Below, piece by piece: positions 47,190 to 56,499 of a stretch of DNA of 64,000 bases. The position numbers were made by a program, and so were the translations under genes. The stretch is from assembly GCF_963576545.1 (NCBI RefSeq), contig NC_083641.1, positions 20,227,523 to 20,291,522 of the forward strand. The letters run 5' to 3'. The stretch is from Limanda limanda (Eukaryota; Chordata; Actinopteri; Pleuronectiformes; Pleuronectidae). The notes under the pieces were generated by a model. The model did not search any database and was not told the origin of the DNA. It saw only the letters and a program-made list of their open reading frames with translations. The stretch's first letter is position 1. Every line of letters starts with the position of its first letter.

Positions 47190-50100
47190 ATGGCAGTCCG
47201 AAAAAGCAATCCATCACAACTTGAGCTAATTAACTGGTGCAAAGGAGAATCAGTAGATGTAAAACATGCCCTCCTTCTTTATGGAGTGCCTGAAGGTGTT
47301 TCAAGGGAAGATATTGAAGAAACAGCAGAGACTATCAAAGCCTTGGGAAAAGTTAAAGTCAGAGGCAGAATGTTTCACCCTCAACAACGATCGCTGATGG
47401 TGTTATGCGAGTGTCGTGAAGAGATAGACCCCTCTAAAATCCCCCCAGAGATAATGCCTGTGAGTGGTGGAAGTGGTTGGAAAGCTGTCTACTACACAGA
47501 GCCTCAGCTTGTTAACTTTGAAGAGAAGTTACTTACCTTTTTGCAGAGTGAAGGGAGAACCTTAGAGGACATCCATGGTCTATGTTCCCCCACCAAAGAG
47601 GGTAACAGCAACCCTGAAGACATCATCCGTGCAGTCGGTGATGTAATGAGCAGAACGAACAAACAACCTGACAGCCACCCATACAGACGTCTGCGGACCT
47701 TTTCTGGGGTCAGTCCCACCCCCGCTGGAGAAGAGTCTTTAGACAACTGGCTGGAGCAAGCAACACTCTTAGTAGAGGAAGGTGAGTGCTCAGATAGAGA
47801 AAAACGACGTCGGATATTGGAAAGTCTCAAAGGGCCTGCCTTTGAGATCATTCAAGCTGTGCGTCTGACTCAACCTGATGCTAGCCCCCATGAGTACATG
47901 GAGGCTATAGAGAGCATTTTTGGTATAGTAGAGTCCTCAGAAGAACTTTACCTGTCGTTTAGAGCCCTCCACCAACAGCCTGGTGAGCGTCTGTCTGAGT
48001 TCCTACGAAGACTAGAGAGATCCCTTGTCAAAGTAGTACAGGGAGGTGGTTTACCTGTTAGCGCTGCCAACAGCGCTCGGTTAGAGCAGCTTATTAGAGG
48101 GTCCACCTCTGAGATCATGTTGCTTCAGTTGAAAATTAGGGAGCGGAGCAGTAATCCCCCTACATTCCTGAACCTGCTAAGAGAAGTGATGGAAGAGGAA
48201 GGTCGCCAGTCAGCCAGACAAAGCCAAGTGACACCCATGCGTCCTCAGCGTGTACGCACCATCCAAGCAGAAAAGGAAAAAGAATCTGAATCAGTCTCTC
48301 AGGGTGAACTGCAAGCTCAGATTCAAGAGTTGAGAACACAGTTAGAGGAAAGAAACAACCCACGGCCTCAACCGCCATCTGATGTTTCCTTTAAAGGTCC
48401 TAAAGAGAAACCAAAACAGACAAATGAGTCACAGAGTGAACTGCAATCACTGAGGAAACAAGTGGAATCACTAGAAAATAAAATGAGTGTAATGACAGTA
48501 AAATACACATCAGACCCCCCACGAGAATACACACCACAGACTCACCGATACAAAGCAGCTCTAGGCCACAAACCTGCTCCTTTTAAAGTATCCTCTCCCA
48601 AAGACAATGATGAGTTTTTCTGTTATAGGTGTGGAGAAAATGGCCACTTAGCCACCAGATGTAATGCCCCTGAGAACCTCCAGAAAGTCATCAGAAAGCT
48701 CATACGCTTGGTGCGAGTTTCGCCTCTTCCCAACAAAGAGAACCCAAAGCCAGCAGATGAAGAGCAGTGTGTAGCTAGAACCAATAAGGTTGAAGTCCCA
48801 GAGAACAACACTAACTTACCTGAGGGTCTTGTAGGTCCATCGTTTATACACACGATCAAAGTTAATGATGTGGTCTGCGATGCTCTCATCGACAGTGGGT
48901 CTAATGTGACTATTATCTTTGATAGCTGGTATAACAAACACTTACCAGGTATCCCGATAAAACCCCTCTCTCGCCTTGGACTTTGGGGCCTCGCTGACAC
49001 AGAGTATCCTTACAAAGGGTATGTTGTTGTTGAGATGGAGTTTTCTAAGGAGATCACTGGTGTGTCGGGACGTGTAGAAGTGCTCGCTTTGATTTGTCCT
49101 GAGCCAAGAAACCAACAACAAACCCCTGTGCTGGTTGGAACCAATACATCGTTGTTCCGCCGCCTATGGGAGCTGGTGAAGACAAAAGGTGACAAGAACA
49201 CTGTGCACTCCATGAGAATTCAGTCTGTGTACGCCCCTGTTAAAGCACATGAACAGCTAGCCAAGAATGAAGTCTTGGGACAGATAAAGTGGAAAGGACC
49301 CGGCCCACTTTCTATTGCTCCAGGTGCAAAGTACTATGCAACCTGCAAAGTAGAAAGACAGAGTGCCCCGTCCAAAGACCTTGTGCTGATTGATGCACCC
49401 ACTGCCCAGTTACTCCCTGCCAGTGTGCTGGTACAGCCTGGTGTGCTCTCAGACGCTGATGTAGACAGCAACAGTTTCACTGTGCTGATTCAGAACGTAT
49501 CCAAAAAGACAACTTCCATCCCAGTGGGGACCGTCATTGCTGAGATGTATGCTGTGGATACAGTTACCCCAATCCAGCCTTCCGACCTCACAGCTGAAAC
49601 TGTAGACCCAAGTCTCTTTAATTTCGGGGACTCCTCCATCCCTAAAGAGTGGAAGAGTCGGTTTCAGCAAAAGTTGGCTGAGAGGCGGAATGTTTTCTCG
49701 CTGCATGAGTGGGATGTAGGCTTGGCCAAGGGGGCTGAACATCACATACGCCTGCATGACCCCAGACCTTTCAGGGAAAGGTCAAGGAGACTAGCCCCTG
49801 CAGACATTGACGATGTGCGGCGGCACATACAACAACTGCTGGCCGCTGGCATTATCACAGAGTCCCGTAGTCCTTATGCCTCACCGATCGTCGTAGTCCG
49901 CAAAAAGAACGGGACTATAAGAATATGTATCGACTACAGGACACTTAACAACCGCACCACACCAGACCAATACACAATGCCACGCATTGACGACGCCTTA
50001 GATTCCTTATCAGGCAGCCAGTGGTTCTCAGTCCTAGATCTGCGTAGTGGCTACTACCAGATAGAGATGGCTCCGGAGGACAAAGAGAAGACGGCGTTCA

Positions 50101-51437
50101 TTTGCCCTCTCGGATTCTATCAGTTTGAGCGCATGCCACAGGGAATCACAGGAGCGCCAGCGACGTTTCAGCGCTTAATGGAGAAAGCTGTTGGCGATAT
50201 GCATTTTCTGGAAGCCCTTGTGTATTTAGATGACATCATCTTTGGAAAAACACTTGAAGAGCATGAGCAACGTCTCCTCAAGGTACTGGATAGACTAGAG
50301 GAGGTCGGATTGAAAGTTTCTATTGACAAATGTCAATTTTGCCAGCCTCGAGTTAAGTATGTGGGTCACATTGTTTCTGCTAATGGAATAGCTACTGATC
50401 CAGACAAAGTGGAAGTAGTAAAACACTGGAAAGCGCCCACTCACCTGAAACCTCTCAAGTCCTTCCTCGGATTTTGCAGTTATTATCGGAGGTTTATTGC
50501 AAATTATTCTGCCATTGTCCGTCCCCTCTCCGAGCTCACCAAGGGTTATGCCCCCACTTGGAAAGACCCCAATTCCAAAAAGAGTGTTGATCCAAGCAAA
50601 GTCTATTTCAAGCCATCAGAGCCATTTGGAGAACGGTGGACTCAAGCCTGCCAGGAAGCTTTTGAGCAGATCCGTGACTGTTTGATCAATGCCCCAGTGT
50701 TGGCATTCGCTGACCCCACTAAGACTTACATCTTGCATGTGGACGCCAGTATGAATGGGCTAGGCGCTGTCCTGAACCAGGAATATCCTGAGGGCCTCAG
50801 GCCAGTAGCTTTTGCCAGTCGCAAGCTTAAAGATTCAGAGCACAACTATCCAGTCCATCAATTGGAATTTCTGGCATTAAAATGGGCTGTCGTGGACAAG
50901 TTTCACGATTACTTGTATGGTGCTAAATTTATTGTAAGAACTGACAACAACCCGTTAACATACGTGTTGACCTCCGCCAAACTCAGTGCAGTCGGACATC
51001 GTTGGCTCGCTGCCCTTGCCACCTACGATTTCACCATCCAGTATCGTCCTGGGAGGCAAAACATCGATGCTGACTTGTTGTCTCGACAATACACTCCAGA
51101 AGAGGTCAAAGAGTGGACTAGTGTTCCACCTGCTGGCATCAAAGCCCTCTGCAAGCGAGCCTGCATCCGTGAAGAGGCAGATGTGCCTGACAGATTGGTG
51201 GATCAGCTGGGAGCTCCTGCCACTGCAGTACCAGAAGCCTATGTGTTCCCAGTGAACCTTAGCATAAACACCCTTGATCAGCTGAGCCCGAAAGATATTC
51301 AGGCATCACAAGATATGGACTCAACGATTGGGCCGTTAAAAAAAGCACTTGAGAGCAATAAAGGGCTGACTCGTTCAAAAAATGATTCACCCGAGAGACT
51401 GTGTTGTTGCTACGTTAAAGCCGCAAGTTGGAATTAA
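47190..51437 (+). CDS. Gag-Pol polyprotein of the PNMA-like Gypsy element (Gag, protease, RT, RNase H)
   Basis: The ATG at 47190 follows a 150-nt leader; the frame runs 1415 codons. Residues 1-110 (LINWCKGESVDVKHALLLYG, GRMFHPQQ) resemble the N-terminal RRM-like part of vertebrate PNMA proteins (LEDWCRGM..., LGRMF). Residues 167-330 form the capsid: LRTFSGVSP, LDNWLEQA, EKRRRILESLKGPAFEII, SARLEQLIRG. A CCHC zinc knuckle is C478-C481-H486-C491; the protease has DSG at 568-570; RT has VLDLRSGYYQIEM, MPQGITGAPATFQ and YLDD at 1012-1015; RNase H has HVDAS (Asp 1185) and RTDNNPLTYVL. Gag and Pol are in one frame without a stop between them. The frame ends shortly after RNase H; integrase continues in the -1 frame. 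Whether the junction is a mutation or programmed shifting is open. Confidence 0.93.
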   Translation: MAVRKSNPSQLELINWCKGESVDVKHALLLYGVPEGVSREDIEETAETIKALGKVKVRGRMFHPQQRSLMVLCECREEIDPSKIPPEIMPVSGGSGWKAVYYTEPQLVNFEEKLLTFLQSEGRTLEDIHGLCSPTKEGNSNPEDIIRAVGDVMSRTNKQPDSHPYRRLRTFSGVSPTPAGEESLDNWLEQATLLVEEGECSDREKRRRILESLKGPAFEIIQAVRLTQPDASPHEYMEAIESIFGIVESSEELYLSFRALHQQPGERLSEFLRRLERSLVKVVQGGGLPVSAANSARLEQLIRGSTSEIMLLQLKIRERSSNPPTFLNLLREVMEEEGRQSARQSQVTPMRPQRVRTIQAEKEKESESVSQGELQAQIQELRTQLEERNNPRPQPPSDVSFKGPKEKPKQTNESQSELQSLRKQVESLENKMSVMTVKYTSDPPREYTPQTHRYKAALGHKPAPFKVSSPKDNDEFFCYRCGENGHLATRCNAPENLQKVIRKLIRLVRVSPLPNKENPKPADEEQCVARTNKVEVPENNTNLPEGLVGPSFIHTIKVNDVVCDALIDSGSNVTIIFDSWYNKHLPGIPIKPLSRLGLWGLADTEYPYKGYVVVEMEFSKEITGVSGRVEVLALICPEPRNQQQTPVLVGTNTSLFRRLWELVKTKGDKNTVHSMRIQSVYAPVKAHEQLAKNEVLGQIKWKGPGPLSIAPGAKYYATCKVERQSAPSKDLVLIDAPTAQLLPASVLVQPGVLSDADVDSNSFTVLIQNVSKKTTSIPVGTVIAEMYAVDTVTPIQPSDLTAETVDPSLFNFGDSSIPKEWKSRFQQKLAERRNVFSLHEWDVGLAKGAEHHIRLHDPRPFRERSRRLAPADIDDVRRHIQQLLAAGIITESRSPYASPIVVVRKKNGTIRICIDYRTLNNRTTPDQYTMPRIDDALDSLSGSQWFSVLDLRSGYYQIEMAPEDKEKTAFICPLGFYQFERMPQGITGAPATFQRLMEKAVGDMHFLEALVYLDDIIFGKTLEEHEQRLLKVLDRLEEVGLKVSIDKCQFCQPRVKYVGHIVSANGIATDPDKVEVVKHWKAPTHLKPLKSFLGFCSYYRRFIANYSAIVRPLSELTKGYAPTWKDPNSKKSVDPSKVYFKPSEPFGERWTQACQEAFEQIRDCLINAPVLAFADPTKTYILHVDASMNGLGAVLNQEYPEGLRPVAFASRKLKDSEHNYPVHQLEFLALKWAVVDKFHDYLYGAKFIVRTDNNPLTYVLTSAKLSAVGHRWLAALATYDFTIQYRPGRQNIDADLLSRQYTPEEVKEWTSVPPAGIKALCKRACIREEADVPDRLVDQLGAPATAVPEAYVFPVNLSINTLDQLSPKDIQASQDMDSTIGPLKKALESNKGLTRSKNDSPERLCCCYVKAASWN

Positions 51438-53326
51438 AGGATGGATTACTCTACCGAGTAAAAGAAAAAATGTGTGGAAAACAGATCAAACAACTTGTCT
51501 TGCCAGCAAGATACCGCCCAATGGTGTTAAGGTCTCTACATGATGAGTGCGGACACATGGGAGTGGAGCGCACTACCGAACTGACCAAAGACCGATTTTA
51601 TTGGCCGCGGATGACAGCTGAGGTCGAGCAGTACATTCGAACCTGTGGAAGATGTATCTCCAGGAAGACACTTCCTCAGCATGCCTCGCCCTTGAACCGA
51701 ATAACAAGTAATGGACCCTTAGACTTAGTATGTATTGACTTTTTGCAGATAGAGCCGGACTCTAAAGGTGTTGCTAATGTGTTAGTAGTGACAGACAGTT
51801 ATACACGTTATGCACAAGCATTCGCTACGAAAGATCAAAAGGCTATCACTGTTGCAAGAGTATTGTGGGAGAAGTATTTTGTGCACTACGGCCTACCTGC
51901 ACGGATACACTCGGATCAGGGCCGAGATTTTGAAAGTCGCCTGATCAAAGAGATCTTGTCCATGCTTGGGGTTCGGAAGTCAAGAACATCCCCCTACCAC
52001 CCTCAAGGGGATGCACAACCAGAGAGGTTCAATCGAATGCTTTTAGCAATGCTAGGTACCCTGGACACTGTACAGAAACAGTGTTGGAGTCAACATATCA
52101 CCCACCTGGTTCATGCGTACAACTGCACAAAAAACGATTCCACGGGATACTCACCGTATTATCTCATGTTTGGAAGGGAAGCAAGGTTACCCATTGACAT
52201 CTGTTTTGGAATCTCACCAAATGGTGAAAGTGAAGCCTCCTACCAACAGTACGTCGCCAGCATGAGGAAAGAGTTGCAAAAAGCTTACCAGTTGGCATCT
52301 GATGCTGCTACAAAGAATCACCTGAAAAACAAAGCACGATATGACCAACGTGTGAGAGACTTACCTTTGGAGAAAGGTGACAGAATCCTCATTCAGAATA
52401 TGGGTCTAAAAGGAAAGCATAAACTCCAAGATCGATGGAAATCAACACCGTATGTTGTTGTGGAGAAGTTGCCTAACCTGCCAGTTTACAAGGTCAAACC
52501 AGAACATGGTACAGGTGTAGTCAAAACTCTCCATCGAGACCACCTGTTGCCCATTGGTTACATGGTCAGGATGTCTAACCCCTCAGATGATACAAACTCT
52601 GTTCGGAGACCTGTAACGAGAGCTCAACTTACCCGGAAACGTCAAACTACCAAGTCTACTGACCCAGTAGAAGAAAGTGACACAGAGTCATCAGGCTCAG
52701 AGTTTGAAACTGTCCACAATCCTCCAGATTTTGATGTGGTTGAGGTCAGGAGACAAATGGACATGGTGTATCACCTTGTGGAAAATGAAGAGAGTCAGAG
52801 CTTTGAAGAGAGTGAAAGCTCTGAAGAGGATGAAAAACCTGTGGTGGAAACAGAAAATCAACAACTCACAGAAACAGAGTATGAGGAACCCCCTGAAGGT
52901 GTTGCACCTCCTCTATCAGGCTCTGATGTCCAAGACACAAACGATGAATCTGTGGAAGAACCAGATTTAGAAGAGGGAGCAAGCTCCCCTCAGTTAAACA
53001 GAGCCAGACGGGATAAAGCCTCTAAAAGGAGTGAAAGTGAAAGGTCTTCTACAGTCCGGAAATCTCTGAGAAAACCAAAACCACCTATGAGATTGACCTA
53101 TGAAAAACCTGGTTACCAATCCTGTGAACCAGTTACCATCATGCACCATGGTATGGTTATTCAACTCAAGTTAAACCCTCCAAACCAAGACAACGAACCA
53201 TGGAAAAAGTGCAAAACATCCAAAAGGTTCATAGAGGAGGCAGAGAAAAGTAATCACCCTTCCAAGTTAAAGAGGGACAAAAGGTGTGATGAGGACATCT
53301 ACACGTTCAGAAGAGGGAGGGTGTAG
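51419..53326 (+). CDS. Integrase and acidic C-terminal extension of the PNMA-like Gypsy element
   Basis: The frame is open from 51419, overlaps the Gag-Pol frame by 19 nt, and has no ATG at its head, so it must be read by frameshift or be the product of a one-base mutation. The HHCC zinc domain (DECGHMGVERTTE, YIRTCGRCISRK) precedes the D,D-E core: LVCIDFLQI, IHSDQGRDFESR, SPYHPQGDAQPERFNRML. A GYSPYYLMFGREARLP segment and an SH3-like C-terminal domain (LEKGDRILIQN) follow. About 250 further residues are strongly acidic, then basic (SESSEEDEKPVV, RKSLRKPKPP), with no membrane segment. The stop codon TAG (53324-53326) lies in the 3' LTR, and the last codons coincide with the polypurine tract. 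Confidence 0.9.
   Translation, partial: SRKLELKDGLLYRVKEKMCGKQIKQLVLPARYRPMVLRSLHDECGHMGVERTTELTKDRFYWPRMTAEVEQYIRTCGRCISRKTLPQHASPLNRITSNGPLDLVCIDFLQIEPDSKGVANVLVVTDSYTRYAQAFATKDQKAITVARVLWEKYFVHYGLPARIHSDQGRDFESRLIKEILSMLGVRKSRTSPYHPQGDAQPERFNRMLLAMLGTLDTVQKQCWSQHITHLVHAYNCTKNDSTGYSPYYLMFGREARLPIDICFGISPNGESEASYQQYVASMRKELQKAYQLASDAATKNHLKNKARYDQRVRDLPLEKGDRILIQNMGLKGKHKLQDRWKSTPYVVVEKLPNLPVYKVKPEHGTGVVKTLHRDHLLPIGYMVRMSNPSDDTNSVRRPVTRAQLTRKRQTTKSTDPVEESDTESSGSEFETVHNPPDFDVVEVRRQMDMVYHLVENEESQSFEESESSEEDEKPVVETENQQLTETEYEEPPEGVAPPLSGSDVQDTNDESVEEPDLEEGASSPQLNRARRDKASKRSESERSSTVRKSLRKPKPPMRLTYEKPGYQSCEPVTIMHHGMVIQLKLNPPNQDNEPWKKCKTSKRFIEEAEKSNHPSKLKRDKRCDEDIYTFRRGRV
53309..53321 (+). other. 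Polypurine tract of the PNMA-like Gypsy element
   Basis: Thirteen purines directly before the 3' LTR, the primer site for plus-strand DNA in LTR retrotransposons. It also codes for the last residues of the integrase frame. Confidence 0.75.
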
Positions 53327-54685
53327 CCCTGTATAAAAATCACTAGGATACAGTGCCTAAAATTAATCTCAAAATAGCATAACAAATGTTGTATTAAAAG
53401 AGAAAGTTCCTGATAATTAGATAAGTTCATATTATTAAAAATAATAGTTAAAATAAGGTTAAATATGGGATAAAATGTAAACAATATAATATGTACAGTT
53501 AAGAAGTTTAGCTATTTACAGTTAAAAAGTAAAGCAATAAATAGATGTGTGGTTAAAAGGCCCTGTGATTGAGAAGACAAGAGACTTATTGATTTGAGTG
53601 CTTTTAATGTGCAATCTAACTTTTCTCAGTTGTGTGTGTCAATCATTCAGTTTCTGCATTTCTCATTGGGTAGTAGCAAAGTCACAGCCAATCCAAGTCA
53701 TCCGTCTTGTATGGGGCGGGACATGACGTGCAGGTAGTGGTTCAGCATGCTTTGAGCAGGTGGGTCAGAGAGAGAGATAGAGTCCAGATGTCCTGAGGAA
53801 AAGTGTTGTGCTGTGGGAAACATTTAAGAGGTATCTTCGAGGTCGACTACTCGTGGTCCTGATATATTAACTCTTCTATGTAACCTGCCAAAGGTAAATA
53901 TAATGTGGATGCCTTAAATTGTGAGCTGTAACTTAATGTTGTAGTGGAAAAGACCGGAGTGTAATGTAGTTAGCCACCCGCTAGCTTAGCATCACGTGTC
54001 TGGTTATCATAGCTTTAGCACTGTTGTTGTTTTCAATGCTAAAACGGGCTAACATTAAGTCAGTACGATTTAGTGTGATGATATTATGGCTCAACAGAGT
54101 TCATGTAATTAAAGGAGACGGACGTCTGTGAAGAGAGAGAAACTGAGATTGCTGGTGGATGGACCCTGCTGTTTTCTTCTTCCCTGGATTTCCATTGCTG
54201 TGTATGCTGCCTGTATTTGGATTGTGACTGCCATCATCACCCCTATCTGTGACATTGCCCTATTGCTCCTCGTTTGGACCTGTGAGTATTGAACTGATAT
54301 GACAATGCACGTGCTTTTATTTTCTGCTCTTGGCTGAGTGAAGTGGCCATAACAGTTTTCAGGCCTCACCGCACCCGAGCATCACTACAGGCCTGCAACA
54401 GAGTCTACAGTTTATTATTTCAGTTACCTTTCATACAACTGTTGTGAATTTATTTTGTTTTGTAAATATTTTACTTCCTGAGAGAGGAGCTCACAGCAAT
54501 TTCATTTGTTTAATATTGTAAATAAACACCTGTGAAGGTTTTTGACGTTTAAAATACAGTTGTGGTGGTCTTCAATATTAATTAGAGGAATTTAAAGAAA
54601 AGATAAGATTAGTTTCAAATATTCGTCTGAGAACATATTCATTTTTTTGTGTTTACGAACTCAGGCCCAGGAGATCTGGGTTACA
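53322..54685 (+). repeat. 3' LTR of the PNMA-like Gypsy element
   Basis: 1364 bp, same length as the 5' LTR. Differences seen by eye include one near each of: 53445, 53579, 54324, 54447, 54595 and 54608. Confidence 0.93.
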
Positions 54686-55310
54686 CAAGTCTGTTACATT
54701 TGTGCCAAAATGTGACATTTAATGTGGCTTCTAAATGTGTATCTTAGGCCCTCCCTGATTTTTCATCACCTCCTACAATAGGTGTCGAAAAGAATAATGA
54801 TGACCTATACGTGGCTGAGCAAGGTCCTGTTTATTATATAATGTGACTGCAAAACGATTGTAAACAGGAGAGCAGTTATGGGGAAATTTGTTGTCCCACA
54901 CATCTGCTTTTGCTTTTGGTTCTGACTGAGTTGTTTGAAGTCTGCTACAAACGTGTCTTTTCTGAGTTGACGTTCTTCTCGGGACCAAATCCACGAAGGG
55001 TGAGATCACAACAAAATCAGAAGACGAAAAACTATTGTTTTTTATATACTCAGAAAGTTTAGGTGTAAAATTTATGATATTTTTACAGTGTAAATTACAA
55101 GTGTATTGGATTTGTGTGTCTTACAGCTAATATGCAATTTGTTAGAAGTTAATGGAGATTTATGTTGTTGAACTCAACATGTATAATGAAAGGTGTGACA
55201 TGTTTATGCAAACTGACTTATTGTAAGTTTACATTTTTTTCCCCCTGGCTTTTCATCAGAGAATGAATGCATTATTAAATGTTCAAAGTATACGTTCCCA
55301 CCCGCCTGTC
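54686..55310. repeat. Spacer between the PNMA-like Gypsy element and the repeat before F
   Basis: No gene is seen. 54790-55310 matches 26310-27408 before receptor C without the two insertions present there, so it defines their empty sites. 54686-54785 has no counterpart I can find. Confidence 0.6.
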
Positions 55311-56011
55311 CCTTCTTCAACCAGTAAAACAAGAACATTATATAGTACCACATGGGGAGTGGCTGTGTAGTTTCCTCTGGTCACTTTCTCTGCTGTCGGC
55401 TGATGAGTGACGATGACGCTCGTTGGGACCTAGTATTTGTGAACCACAATTTGGGCCTACATGTGTAGTCAAAAGCCTAAAGCCCCATGTCCTTTGTTCT
55501 GGAGAAAACCAGAGCCTCCAGAACTCTGTCTCCCAGGGTGCCTCAACGTCACATAGGTGTAAAAATCAACCGGAGACACAAGGGTCAACAACCATTGGTC
55601 ACTCTGGGTCCAATGACCTATGTCGCACCGGGAGAGGAGCTCAAAGGTGCATTTTCCGGCTCACCGCAACAGGGAAACATCCTCCAATCCAAGCTCTACC
55701 AACTTCAAGCAGCTACCAAGGTTCTCCCAAAAGACAGCAACCGCTGTATCGAACAGCAGAACCACAAATGCAGGAGCCAAAAAACTAGAAAGACGACTTC
55801 ACAGAACTTCAAACAGCACAGGAGCCTTTTTCCCTTTCCATGGACGGGTAACACAACTGGGCTTAATAATTATACTAGGCTAAGCAAAGACTGTTTACTT
55901 GATTCTGTGTGATGGTTATATGTGATTTATGTTGATGTGATATTTTGGTTTTAAGTTATTTGAAAGTTAATGTTAGTTTGTCATGCTCTACACAGTCTTT
56001 CTCGGCATTTC
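55311..56011. repeat. Long dispersed repeat, LTR-like (copy 2, left part)
   Basis: Matches 27906-28630. It is interrupted at GCATTTC, where the Gypsy element entered, and continues at 60331. Short open frames (55423-55912) are not convincing proteins. Confidence 0.55.
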
Positions 56012-56499
56012 TGTTAAGGGCCAGGCTTGGAAACAGAGGCAGAGACAGGAGCAAAGTCAACTGAGGTCCATTGGAAATGTCCAATAACATAAGCAGGCAG
56101 GTAGATAGGCAGGTAAGCAGGCAGGAAGGCAAGCAGGCAGGCCGGCAGAACTCTGGAGCTCAGGCAGGCCGGCAGAACTCTGGAGCTGGAGTCGGGGCAA
56201 TAATCCAGCTGCTGGTCCTGAGCAGGAAGACAGGCAAGGTTAGGACACGGAACCAACAGGACGTTTCAGAATCTTAATAGTACGATAGCGGAAGCTGGAA
56301 CTGACATAAACTGAGTCTATAGTCTGGCGCAGACTGAGAGCAGTAGTGGAGCTTATAAAGGCAGCTGGTCAATCAAGGCCCCAACTCCAGAACACCAGGT
56401 TCACATATGTAATCAGCCACGCCACCTACACACCAAGAGAGAGATAGAGAGAGGGAGAAAGAGAGAGCCTAGTAGGCAGGTGAGGAGGAGGGCTTGACA
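56012..56499 (-). repeat. 3' LTR of the defective Gypsy element
   Basis: 488 bp; next to the element's terminal coding frame, which reads into it. It carries a duplicated segment near 56140-56190 absent from the partner LTR. Confidence 0.88.

Larger units (their letters stand above)
45675..54685 (+). mobile_element. Ty3/Gypsy retrotransposon with PNMA-like Gag, complete with both LTRs
   Basis: Two 1364-bp LTRs (45675-47038 and 53322-54685, TGTAGCC...GTTACA) flank 6.3 kb of coding DNA. By eye I count about six substitutions and no indels between the LTRs, so insertion is recent. A primer-binding-site candidate, TGGAGGCACCGCTGGGA, begins four bases after the 5' LTR (47043-47059), and a polypurine tract AGAAGAGGGAGGG (53309-53321) abuts the 3' LTR. 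Coding order Gag, protease, RT, RNase H, integrase is that of Ty3/Gypsy (Metaviridae). No envelope-like protein is seen. I found no matching target duplication: the flanks read ACAGG and CAAGT. Confidence 0.95.

Noticed and set aside
52590..53326. Envelope gene at the 3' end of the PNMA-like Gypsy element
   Set aside because: The region is in frame with integrase and has no signal peptide, membrane segment or cysteine pattern.
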